NCBI RefSeq assembly: GCF_029254265.1
Contig: NZ_JAQWXX010000001.1
Span: 1-44,647 of the forward strand
Direction of reading: 5' to 3'
Source of the DNA: Algoriphagus sp.
GTDB lineage: Bacteria; Bacteroidota; Bacteroidia; Cytophagales; Cyclobacteriaceae
DNA length: 44,647 nucleotides
The notes beneath the pieces were generated by a model, which was not told the DNA's origin, did no database searches, and saw only the letters and a program-made list of their open reading frames with translations. Positions 26,701 through 34,020 of the stretch are shown here, piece after piece; the stretch's first letter is position 1, and each line of letters starts with the position of its first letter. The translations under genes and the position numbers were made by a program.

Positions 26701-26999
26701 CACAAGCCTTCCCTATTTATGCCATTCTACCTATAGATATAAACCATGATGGGAATTTAGATCTAGTCTTGGGGGGAAACCAAACCTTCACCAGAATCCG
26801 TATTGGTTTGATAGATGCAGGGTTGGGATTGGTCCTAAGCAATGACGGAAAGGGAAATTTCAAGGCACTTCTCCCTTCTGAATCAGGGCTCAATATAAAA
26901 GGAGACATCAAATCAATATTGCCAATAAATGTAGATGGAGAAACCCAGCTCCTTTTTGGTATTAATCAACAGGCTTTACAATTATTTAAGGTCAAATGA
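23709..26999 (+). CDS. secreted FG-GAP/VCBS-repeat protein with ASPIC/UnbV domain (CRTAC1-like)
   Basis: A 1096-residue exported protein with a Sec signal peptide (about 1-29). It carries at least a dozen calcium-binding DxDxDG loops of FG-GAP repeats, such as DLDNDGLEDIFFTGN, DVNGDGLLDIYVCYSG, DFDRDGDLDLYLLNH, DLDGDGNEEVFIGGT and DINHDGNLDLVLGGN, predicted to fold into two beta-propellers. Between them (about 510-590) is an ASPIC/UnbV domain (NAIGAKIQVNLGDSN then GFQSSVSQRIHIGLG and LQITWPDGSLQ). The family is abundant next to SusC/D genes in Bacteroidota and is thought to act in extracellular binding. Its stop overlaps the haloperoxidase start in ATGA, so the two products are probably used together. 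Confidence 0.93.
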   Translation: MIIQFIQKIASITTLGFILNLSMVCNTFSQTDFSTNFQRINSRKAGVTFKNQLKEDANNNILRYEYFYNGGGVAVGDLDNDGLEDIFFTGNMSSNKVYRNLGNLKFEDLSKKSGLEGKEVWTTGVSMADVNGDGLLDIYVCYSGKGEPKERGNELWINQGNFVFKEEAASFGIADQSNSTQGLFFDFDRDGDLDLYLLNHHIQVINELEFDEAKTVRHPFAGDKLYQNDNGKFIDISEKAGIKGSALGFGLAVIASDINQDGWMDLLVTNDYIEPDYLYINNQDGTFSDRITDYFQHISHFSMGADIADINNDGNPDVYTLDMLPEDNERQKLLYGPENYEQYALMIQKGFYHQNMRNMLQLNLGDGSFSEIGQLSNISNTDWSWSALFFDATNSGYKDLLVTNGYFRDYTNRDFLKYKGDYYFKQAVANEKADTLHLVTTMTSTPVHNYFFENQGNLEFKDRSMDWGFEEKIFSSGAAYSDLDNDGDLDLVINHLNETAGIYENRGETGNWLEIQLKEKSKNTNAIGAKIQVNLGDSNQFFEMQPVRGFQSSVSQRIHIGLGEIETVKSLQITWPDGSLQVLENIEKNQILTILKESNSQFSEKQKTEPILISSDKVPPFIPQSVGFNDFKRQPLMLTMPSYISPALAKGDLDGDGNEEVFIGGTKGQSGKIFSNINGEWVPYARFTSSTSVTDAVAIFEDFNNDGALDLYVGSGGYQDYIGSDEALEDRLYLNDGNGKLTKAPFPNYKFSTGTAQAIDINKDGYLDLFIGARMIPGRYPLVAGSKILINDGEGTFTDQTVAFLPHEGKIGLVTSSQKMDFNGDGFEDLLVAGEFMNLTFLINESGKTFSDQSQKYLASPLSGWWGSLALGDFDSDGDLDIVAGNFGLNSQFEANEQKLLKLYSADFDQNGSIDPILECFIGDQAYPFPSRDELLDQMVSMRSKFTDYASYSKAKMNDLFSSKELDDAQILTANTLESIYLENTSAGFVPHALPKIAQAFPIYAILPIDINHDGNLDLVLGGNQTFTRIRIGLIDAGLGLVLSNDGKGNFKALLPSESGLNIKGDIKSILPINVDGETQLLFGINQQALQLFKVK

Positions 27000-28312
27000 A
27001 TTCACTAAAAACATATTTGCTATTGGCAGGATTGACGATTTCACAGTTAGTCCATGCTGAGCCTAAGTCTCCAAATTGGCCAAAAATCTATACAGATAAA
27101 CTCTTTCATTTGACCGAAATCATGGTAACTGACGTGGCAAGTCCTCCAGTTGCCGCTAGAATCTATGCTTACGCTACCTTAGCTTCCTATCTAACTATAA
27201 AAGATCAAGGAATCGAATTCAAGCATTCTTCGCTTTTGGGAGGCACTTACCTAACCAAGAATTCTTGGTCAATTACAAAGACTACTTTAAAGTCTCCAGA
27301 ATTTGCTGCAATCATCGCAATGCTTCAAGTGGGTGAAGCAATTATGCCCTCAGGTTATTTACTTAAGGAAAAACAGGAAGAATGGATTTCAGAAGCATTA
27401 AAAGCTAAAATCATTTCCAAAAAAGAGCTTCAGGGTCATTTGGAATATGGAACTGAAATTGCAAAATCAGTAATGGCAGTTGCCAAACAAGATGGCTATC
27501 TTCAACTCTCTACTTTAACCAGATATACTCCTTCGCAAGGAGAAGGCTTTTGGTACCCTACTCCGCCTGCTTATATTGCTGCCGTAGAGCCTGAGTGGAA
27601 AACCATCAAACCATTTTTCATTGAGGATTTAGCGGCATATAAACCTGCCTCGATGGCTCCTTTCAATCTTACGGAAGGCAGTTCCTTTCATACACAATTG
27701 ATGGAGGTATATACAGTAACTCAAAAATTAACTGAAGAACAAAAACTGATTGCGAATTTTTGGGATTGTAATCCATTTATGGTGGATTTCAGCGGGCATA
27801 TGGCGATTGGAATAAAGAAAATATCACCGGGAGGACATTGGATTGGAATTACTGGGATTGCTGCAGAAAAGCAGCAGTTATCATTTGCAGAAACTGCCTA
27901 TGTACACGCTTTGGTAGGATTAACACTCCATGATGCATTTATTTCTTGTTGGCAAGCCAAATATGAAACGAATAGAATCCGACCTGAAACTGTCATTAAT
28001 CAAAAGATGGATCAACGTTGGAGACCCTTGTTACAAACTCCCCCTTTCCCAGAATACACTTCAGGTCACTCGGTCATCAGCCGAGCTTCTGCAGTGGTAT
28101 TGACTGGTTATTTCGGCGATAATTTTGAGTTTATTGATAGCTCCGAAACCTACTTTGGGCTACCCGAACGACCATTTAAATCCTTTTTACTAGCTTCTGA
28201 AGAAGCGGCAATTTCCAGATTATATGGAGGAATTCACTTTCGGGATGCAATTGAAGAAGGGGTCAAACAGGGAGAAAAAATCGGGAAGATGATTTGGGAG
28301 AAAACGAAGTAA
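26996..28312 (+). CDS. exported vanadium-dependent haloperoxidase / PAP2-family protein
   Basis: A 438-residue protein of the vanadium haloperoxidase branch of the PAP2 phosphatase superfamily, with a signal peptide (about 1-21, ending QLVHA). The three oxyanion-binding motifs are present: KYETNRIRP (KX6RP), EYTSGHSV (P/TSGH) and RLYGGIHFRD (RX5HX3D-like). These residues bind vanadate or phosphate. Many Bacteroidota members of this group are uncharacterised and may be phosphatases rather than halide oxidisers; sequence alone cannot decide. It overlaps the VCBS gene by four bases (ATGA), is the last gene of the plus-strand unit and converges on the FAD oxidoreductase gene with only 34 bases between them. 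Confidence 0.9.
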   Translation: MNSLKTYLLLAGLTISQLVHAEPKSPNWPKIYTDKLFHLTEIMVTDVASPPVAARIYAYATLASYLTIKDQGIEFKHSSLLGGTYLTKNSWSITKTTLKSPEFAAIIAMLQVGEAIMPSGYLLKEKQEEWISEALKAKIISKKELQGHLEYGTEIAKSVMAVAKQDGYLQLSTLTRYTPSQGEGFWYPTPPAYIAAVEPEWKTIKPFFIEDLAAYKPASMAPFNLTEGSSFHTQLMEVYTVTQKLTEEQKLIANFWDCNPFMVDFSGHMAIGIKKISPGGHWIGITGIAAEKQQLSFAETAYVHALVGLTLHDAFISCWQAKYETNRIRPETVINQKMDQRWRPLLQTPPFPEYTSGHSVISRASAVVLTGYFGDNFEFIDSSETYFGLPERPFKSFLLASEEAAISRLYGGIHFRDAIEEGVKQGEKIGKMIWEKTK

Positions 28313-28346
28313 ATCAAATTCTCCTCTATTCTCCTTTTTCGATAGC

Positions 28347-30209
28347 TTATTTAAACTCCCCTTCCCAATTCACTTCCACTTCAAAAGGATTAAGTAACTC
28401 ATCAATCAAAACTGCAACTTCCAACCGATTCAATTTTTTATCTGTGGTAAATTGACCAGAAAGTCCAGTTCGCTTATAAGCTTGAGCAATTTCCAAAAGT
28501 GGAGTGTTTGGTTTTACTTTTTCCAAGATCATCTGAAATCGCTCACCTGTCAATGAAGTTCCTGATGCTCCCCAGAAATCTTTCAGTTCTGAAAAGATCG
28601 GTCTTAGCCCATCTACCAATTCATATTCGGACACCAAGCGTTCTGGATAAAACCAGGTCTGATTAGCCCATAAATAAGGTACACCTTCACCTTTCAGAAC
28701 GCCGCTAACTCCGATTTTCTGTACCGCCTGAAAATGTGGGCTTGAAGGATCGATATCAATAAAAGGCATTAAATAAGCGCCTTGATCCAAAAGGGTTTGC
28801 TGAACAGATCTAATGGAAACCTCGGCTGGAGCTTTTTTAGTCTTCAAAGAAACGCAAGCCAAAGTTCCTGCCGCTTGGCCTATTCCCAGGACCACAGGCT
28901 GAAGTCGCGTAGCTCCATTGACAATATTGGAAACTGATATACTTTTTTCTGCCAAGATCAATCCTTTATGATCTTTTGGTACCAAAGCTCCTAGAGGCAC
29001 ATTGTAAGATGGCACCCGGATTTTGATAAAATCAATAGCTGGAGCTTCCAAATTCTTTTTATGATGATGATCAATGGTATAATCTCCTACTATGGCTCCT
29101 GTACGATAATAGGGATTTGGGGCGGTATATGGATTTAACACATAAGGCAAGGTGAAATCCACCAAACCATAATATCGTCTGGATTCACGATGGTAGGGAA
29201 TCATCGGCAGATCATCTGCAGTAGGATATTCTTCCTCAGCAAGGCCCAAATGTTTAAAACCTAATTCGTATTGAATATAGTAGACAAACCTGAGCGTAGC
29301 AGCTTTTGCGGCTTTCAAAGCTTCTCTTCGCTCATCCCTATCCATTTCCACAATATTCAGGTAATAATCATTTCCACAATTAGGCCAGTTAATCATGTAT
29401 TTACCATTCGGTAATTTGCCATAATCCAGCATTTTACCGCAGTCCAAAGTAGGGGCATTATCTGTAGTGGGATCAGCATGAGCACAAGCGCATGCAAATT
29501 CAGTAGGATCGTAATTTGCTGGTTTTGGAATTGTCTTATCAGCTCCCGCTCCATAATCTTGAAGCGTAGCCACATAGGTCAAGTCCTGAATAATATTGTT
29601 GGCTTCGACCGGAGCATAGATTTCACCAATTACCCCACTTGCATCCATTCCTAGACGGTATTTTAATCCTTGTGCCGCAGCCACATCACCCAATTCTGTA
29701 GCATCGATCAAGAGTGTGCTGGTCACAGTAACTTCTTTACCAGCCTTGACAAAAGTGACAGTCCAAGTTTCCTCCTCATAAATCGCTGTATTCCATATAC
29801 TTTCAAAGGAAATTTCAAGGTTTGGAGTTTGGGATGCTAATTTTTGCAGTAGTTCACTAGCTACTTTCGGTTCAAAAAGTGTATTGCTGACCCAGCCGGT
29901 TGCCATGTTTTTCGGACCTCCGTAATACTCCTCCAAACCCTGCTTAAATTCTCCATAAAAACCTCCGGAGATCTTATCATTCCCATCAATTGCAGAAACT
30001 CCTGCTGCTGTCAACATCCCTCCTAGCCAAGTACTCTCTTCTATTATAAGCGTTTTTATCCCAAGTCTTCCCGCCGAAATTCCAGCTGAAGTTCCACTGG
30101 CTCCTCCACCTACGACGATGAGATCAAAACTTTGCTGTGCGAAACTTTTAAAGGAAAAGAGTTCTATCAGGAGAAAAGTAACCAGAACTATAAAGTGTCG
30201 ATTTTTCAT
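28347..30209 (-). CDS. exported FAD-dependent oxidoreductase (FAD_oxidored family)
   Basis: A 620-residue flavoprotein. The Rossmann motif VVGGGASGTSAGISAGRLG begins near residue 32, followed by LIIEESTWLGGMLTAAGVSA, as in the FAD_oxidored family that includes proteins annotated as xanthan-lyase-like in Bacteroidota and Planctomycetes. A second FAD contact, NGATRLQPVVLGIGQAAG, lies near 435. The C-terminal 130 residues look like a helical domain of unknown role. An apparent Sec-type signal peptide (about 1-25, ending KSFAQQ) lacks a twin-arginine motif, which is odd for a protein that binds FAD tightly. It is the last gene of the SusC/D operon. The substrate is unknown; sugar or sugar-acid oxidation would fit the locus. 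Confidence 0.88.
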   Translation of the reverse strand: MKNRHFIVLVTFLLIELFSFKSFAQQSFDLIVVGGGASGTSAGISAGRLGIKTLIIEESTWLGGMLTAAGVSAIDGNDKISGGFYGEFKQGLEEYYGGPKNMATGWVSNTLFEPKVASELLQKLASQTPNLEISFESIWNTAIYEEETWTVTFVKAGKEVTVTSTLLIDATELGDVAAAQGLKYRLGMDASGVIGEIYAPVEANNIIQDLTYVATLQDYGAGADKTIPKPANYDPTEFACACAHADPTTDNAPTLDCGKMLDYGKLPNGKYMINWPNCGNDYYLNIVEMDRDERREALKAAKAATLRFVYYIQYELGFKHLGLAEEEYPTADDLPMIPYHRESRRYYGLVDFTLPYVLNPYTAPNPYYRTGAIVGDYTIDHHHKKNLEAPAIDFIKIRVPSYNVPLGALVPKDHKGLILAEKSISVSNIVNGATRLQPVVLGIGQAAGTLACVSLKTKKAPAEVSIRSVQQTLLDQGAYLMPFIDIDPSSPHFQAVQKIGVSGVLKGEGVPYLWANQTWFYPERLVSEYELVDGLRPIFSELKDFWGASGTSLTGERFQMILEKVKPNTPLLEIAQAYKRTGLSGQFTTDKKLNRLEVAVLIDELLNPFEVEVNWEGEFK

Positions 30210-30273
30210 GTGTTTAGAAGCGATTAATATTGGTCACAAGGAATCTCGCATGGTAATTAAACGTCTCAGTTTT

Positions 30274-30287
30274 TGACTAGTTAGTCA
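30274..30287. repeat. small inverted repeat upstream of the FAD oxidoreductase
   Basis: TGACTA and TAGTCA flank GT in the gap between the ROK kinase and the flavoenzyme genes. It could be an operator half-site pair or chance; no second copy was found. Confidence 0.3.
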
Positions 30288-30296
30288 TGCTCGATT

Positions 30297-31154
30297 TCAT
30301 AATTTATGATTTTTAATATAGGGTTGGCAAGCACCAATAAGTGCCGCTTGCTCTCCCAAGGTTGAAATTTCAATCTTTACAGAACAGCCGTTATGAGAAA
30401 GATATTGGTTCATGGCTGGTAAAAACAACTGATGAAGTAGCGCAATTTTTCCACCTAAAATCACTGCCTCAGATTGAAGTCTGATAAGATAAGGGAACAA
30501 AAATTCTCCCAGTGTTTTTCCAAAAACATCAAAGAGTAGGGCAGCTTTTTCCAAATCAGAATCAACCAAATCCTTAACTCCTGTAATATTCAAATCAAAC
30601 TGCTTTTTGGCTTCTCGAACAAACCAACTTGTACCTAAATAATCCTCAGCAATTCCACCTCTAAAGGGTGCTGTCCAAAGTTTTGCATCTTTGACCACAT
30701 CCTCCACTTTAATCGCAGAGCCAAGTCCAGTACCGAGTGTAATTCCAATTGAATTCTGGAAGCTTTTTCCCGAGCCTGCCAGACTTTCCCCTAAAAGAAA
30801 AGCCTCTGCATCATTTGTAAATTGAATATGATTGGAAGGTATTCTCAGCGACTGTGCAAGTAGATTTTTGACAGAAACTTTGTAAAGTGCTTTCATTTTC
30901 CCTTGATCCTGAATCAGAGATACTCCAGCTGGATAATCATAGGGACCGGGCATAGCGATTCCTAACTGAAAGTTCTCTGAACCATTTGCTGTTGCTAGGA
31001 TCACGTCTGACCAAGATGAAATTAATTCTTCGGAAGAAACTGATGTGTCAACAGAAGACTCTTCTAGATCATACAGACCTAGCTCCCCTCCTTCAAAATT
31101 TATGGAAGCTGCTGAAATATGAGAACCACCAATATCTACTCCAATGAGTTTCAT
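30297..31154 (-). CDS. ROK-family sugar kinase
   Basis: A 285-residue cytoplasmic kinase of the ROK family. The ATP-binding phosphate 1 motif GVDIGGSHISAA is at the N-terminus, the catalytic base is Asp115 in FTNDAEAFLLGE, and phosphate 2 is GITLGTGLGSA (137-147). The usual zinc motif CxCGxxGCxE and the ExGH loop are absent (FRGGIAEDYLG stands in their place), which marks it as a diverged, zinc-free member. It lies 23 bases downstream of the GH18 gene. The probable substrate is the sugar released by that enzyme, GlcNAc or glucose, but this is inferred from context. Confidence 0.87.
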   Translation of the reverse strand: MKLIGVDIGGSHISAASINFEGGELGLYDLEESSVDTSVSSEELISSWSDVILATANGSENFQLGIAMPGPYDYPAGVSLIQDQGKMKALYKVSVKNLLAQSLRIPSNHIQFTNDAEAFLLGESLAGSGKSFQNSIGITLGTGLGSAIKVEDVVKDAKLWTAPFRGGIAEDYLGTSWFVREAKKQFDLNITGVKDLVDSDLEKAALLFDVFGKTLGEFLFPYLIRLQSEAVILGGKIALLHQLFLPAMNQYLSHNGCSVKIEISTLGEQAALIGACQPYIKNHKL

Positions 31155-31177
31155 GATTTAAATTAAAAATGAGGAAT

Positions 31178-32332
31178 TTATCTTTTGAGCTTAAAATCGT
31201 TCAAAGGTCTTTTAATATTAATGTCAATCGCATCCAATAATGAGCCAGAAGGATCTTCCGAAAGCTCCCAAAACATCACTCCCGCAAGTTGCTCTTTTTT
31301 CATAAAATAGATCTTATGCTCTATGGATCTTCGGCTTTCAAAAGTCACCCATTCCCGATTTTCTTCAGAATACAAAAAAGGATTTTCTGAATTATAATCC
31401 CACCATTCTCGATAGGAAGGATTACTTTGTAATTCATAGATTTTATCCTGAGAAAGCCCTCGATCAAAAGTTCCAGGTTGGTAAAGCCCATTATTTTCAG
31501 GACCAACATCTTTCCAACGCTTGCCGTAAAACGGGATTCCTACAACTATTTTTTCTCGAGGAATTCCAAATTCAATATGATCCATTACTGCGGATTCCAC
31601 AGATCGATTTCGTTTTGCTGCTGGCATTAAAGCTGGGTTTCCCTTATACAAATTAGCATGATGACCTGTGGTGTCATCTCCTGCACCAAAAAGATCATAA
31701 CTCATGATATTAATTAAGTCCAGATACTGTTGAGCAGTACGGAGGTCATTTACTTCAAGATATTTCCGAAAACCTCCGGTAGCAATTGTTGATAGATAGT
31801 GCTTGTTATCAATCGCGCCAAGTGAGTCCAAAGCCTCTCTGAAGCTTTTAAGCATTGCTACAAAGTTTTCCTTATCAACATCTCTGACGACATTATTATC
31901 GCCTTGGAGTGCTGGATATTCCCAATCAAAATCCAGTCCGTCTAATCGGTGCTTAATTAAAAAATCGATTCCAGAAGCCGTTATTATTTTTCGACTTTCC
32001 GGTGTCAGAGCTGCATCAGAAAAACCTTTGGACCAAGACCATCCTCCAATCGAAACCAGTACTTTAAGGTTTGGATTCCGAGATTTGAGTGAATGAAGTT
32101 TCAAAAAGTTTAAGCTATCCCGCTCTTCAAGCCCATCACCGGAGCGAATTATTCCATCTACCACATTAGCAAATGCATAATTGATATGAGTTAGTTTTTC
32201 TACAGGTATTTTTTCAGGTTCAACATCTTTCCAACCAGCAATGTATCCGATTACTACCTTGTTTGGATTTGATTGGGCGAAATTTTCCTGAAAAAGAAAT
32301 AAAAAGAGGAAGATCAAAAGATAGTTTTTCAT
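31178..32332 (-). CDS. exported GH18 chitinase-like glycoside hydrolase
   Basis: A 384-residue glycoside hydrolase family 18 enzyme that cleaves beta-1,4 GlcNAc linkages by substrate-assisted catalysis. The catalytic motif DGLDFDWEYP (131-140) supplies Asp134, Asp136 and the acid Glu138. SIGGWSWSKGFS (94-105), NIMSYDLFG and GVMFWELSEDPSG are further conserved parts, and GIPFYGKRW starts the small alpha/beta insertion typical of processive-type chitinases. The signal peptide is about residues 1-20; no lipobox, carbohydrate-binding module or type IX sorting domain is seen, so it is probably periplasmic and acts on oligosaccharides delivered by SusC/D. It follows susD after an intergenic stem-loop. 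Confidence 0.93.
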   Translation of the reverse strand: MKNYLLIFLFLFLFQENFAQSNPNKVVIGYIAGWKDVEPEKIPVEKLTHINYAFANVVDGIIRSGDGLEERDSLNFLKLHSLKSRNPNLKVLVSIGGWSWSKGFSDAALTPESRKIITASGIDFLIKHRLDGLDFDWEYPALQGDNNVVRDVDKENFVAMLKSFREALDSLGAIDNKHYLSTIATGGFRKYLEVNDLRTAQQYLDLINIMSYDLFGAGDDTTGHHANLYKGNPALMPAAKRNRSVESAVMDHIEFGIPREKIVVGIPFYGKRWKDVGPENNGLYQPGTFDRGLSQDKIYELQSNPSYREWWDYNSENPFLYSEENREWVTFESRRSIEHKIYFMKKEQLAGVMFWELSEDPSGSLLDAIDINIKRPLNDFKLKR

Positions 32333-32356
32333 AGAATTAGGTTCTATATAAATAAA

Positions 32357-32388
32357 GATAGAGGCCCGGGAGACCCAGAACCTCTATC
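32357..32388 (-). promoter_or_regulatory. stem-loop between susD and the GH18 gene
   Basis: GATAGAGG and CCTCTATC pair over 8 bp, with an inner GGG-TCT-CCC helix on the minus strand, followed by an AT-rich run. Its place after a highly expressed SusC/D pair suggests a partial terminator or a 3'-end stabiliser that lowers expression of the enzymes behind it. Confidence 0.6.
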
Positions 32389-32423
32389 ATAAATTTGGTT
32401 ATTAAATTAGAATATAGGGCAAA

Positions 32424-33989
32424 TTAATTACCTCCGTCCCACCAAACTTTAGTAGCAAAAAGATCACCACCCATTCTTGAAACAGCGGCCTGATAATTTT
32501 CAGGATTTGCTCCGATTTCAGATTCCCAATATCTCAATCTTCTTGGAATGAAATTACCTTCGAATGCATTCGGATCTTGAGTTGGAGTTAATGCTGGATA
32601 TCCAGTTCTTCTCCAGTTCGACCAAGACTCGATATCATTCAAATAAGTGGCTGCCCAATATTCTTCACCGATCAATTTCAATTTATCAGCATTAGAAGCA
32701 GCATCAAATCCTCGACCAGCGATATACGTTTGAATTTCTGGACCAGTCTTGGCAAATGAAGGGTCAAAAATAACCCAAGATGAAATTGCTGCAGTAACAC
32801 CATTAGTAAAGTGGGTTGATGGATTACTAGAAATCCAACCCTTCACAGCAGCCTCAGCTCTCATTAATTCTACCTCTGCATATGAAATTAAGTAGTAAGG
32901 ATCTTCCCAATCCAAATATTTCAGATTAAGCATAGAGAAGTTTTGCTGAACTGTAGAAAAACCGTCAAGTGTACCCGGAGGCACTGCATCTACTAAATTG
33001 GTTGAATTGTAGCCATTTGGAAGACCAATTTGCTTTTCAGGATCAGTGATCCAAGTAGACGCATCATCTGGATTACCTACACCACCTGTAATAATCATCA
33101 TTCGGGGGTCATCATTAGCTTTCATCCAGTTCAAGAAAGTCTCAGAAATCTTGCAATCTCTAGAGTACTTATAAGTGTTCCAATAGCCATCATTCAGGCC
33201 GTTACGGTTTACACCTTGTGGTCCTGGGGCATAGTGAATAAATGCAATGTCATCATTACTGGTAAATGCGCCACTAGTATTGGCTTCAGTAAATACAGAC
33301 TGAGCGGTAGAAGGATCAACATTACTCATTCGCATTGCCATTCTCATCAAAAGCGAATTTGTAAACTTCTTCCACTTATCAATATCACCACCATATAAGA
33401 AATCCTGTACTCCAAGCGATCTTGCAGAAGGAGAGAACTTATCTCTGGCTGCTTTCAAATCAGCAATCATAAGAGAATATACCTCTTGCTGAGACTGATA
33501 AGTCGGGAACCAATTCTCCTCAGCTTCTAAACCATATCCAGCCTGAGTGTAAGGAATATCTCCATACATATCTGTCATCCTTAGAAGATCAAACACTCTT
33601 AATACTGTTGCTGCTGCATTGAGATTCGCTTCGTTTGGATCCTCTGAAGTCTTAGTGATTACGTGAGAAAATAACCGAATTACGTCTGTAAAGTGTCTCT
33701 CCATGTAGGCACCGCTATACTGTGCACTGTAGAAATATTTATCTCCACTAAAATACCCTGCAGTTGATGCCGTATGCTGAATCATTGTTGCTGCATAAAG
33801 CATGTTTGCTCTGGTGTTTTCATATTCTCCACCGATTCTCAATGTACCTAGGGAGAATAGATAACGCATATCGATATCCTCAACTGCGTTTTCATTTATA
33901 TTTAGGTCCAATAAATCTTGCTCATTACAAGATGTGCCAAGGAGGATAGCTCCAAGCAAAAGACCGGTAATTTTATTTCTTAGTCTCAT
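32424..33989 (-). CDS. SusD/RagB-family glycan-binding lipoprotein
   Basis: A 521-residue outer-membrane lipoprotein that captures oligosaccharides over the SusC channel. The lipobox is LGTSC with Cys21, and NEQDLLDLNINEN follows as in the SusD-like_2 branch. Tetratricopeptide-like helices are visible, for example the region around ADLKAARDKFSPSARSLG and LMRMAMRMSN. Typical C-terminal parts (LKLIGEEYWAATYLNDIESW, NWRRTGYPAL, PRRLRYWESE) are complete. It starts 31 bases after susC on the same strand. The acidic +2 region typical for surface export of Bacteroidota lipoproteins (NEQD) is present. The ligand is inferred from the downstream GH18 enzyme. Confidence 0.93.
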   Translation of the reverse strand: MRLRNKITGLLLGAILLGTSCNEQDLLDLNINENAVEDIDMRYLFSLGTLRIGGEYENTRANMLYAATMIQHTASTAGYFSGDKYFYSAQYSGAYMERHFTDVIRLFSHVITKTSEDPNEANLNAAATVLRVFDLLRMTDMYGDIPYTQAGYGLEAEENWFPTYQSQQEVYSLMIADLKAARDKFSPSARSLGVQDFLYGGDIDKWKKFTNSLLMRMAMRMSNVDPSTAQSVFTEANTSGAFTSNDDIAFIHYAPGPQGVNRNGLNDGYWNTYKYSRDCKISETFLNWMKANDDPRMMIITGGVGNPDDASTWITDPEKQIGLPNGYNSTNLVDAVPPGTLDGFSTVQQNFSMLNLKYLDWEDPYYLISYAEVELMRAEAAVKGWISSNPSTHFTNGVTAAISSWVIFDPSFAKTGPEIQTYIAGRGFDAASNADKLKLIGEEYWAATYLNDIESWSNWRRTGYPALTPTQDPNAFEGNFIPRRLRYWESEIGANPENYQAAVSRMGGDLFATKVWWDGGN

Positions 33990-34020
33990 AGTTTCGTTTT
34001 TTTAGGTTAAACCTTCGGTC

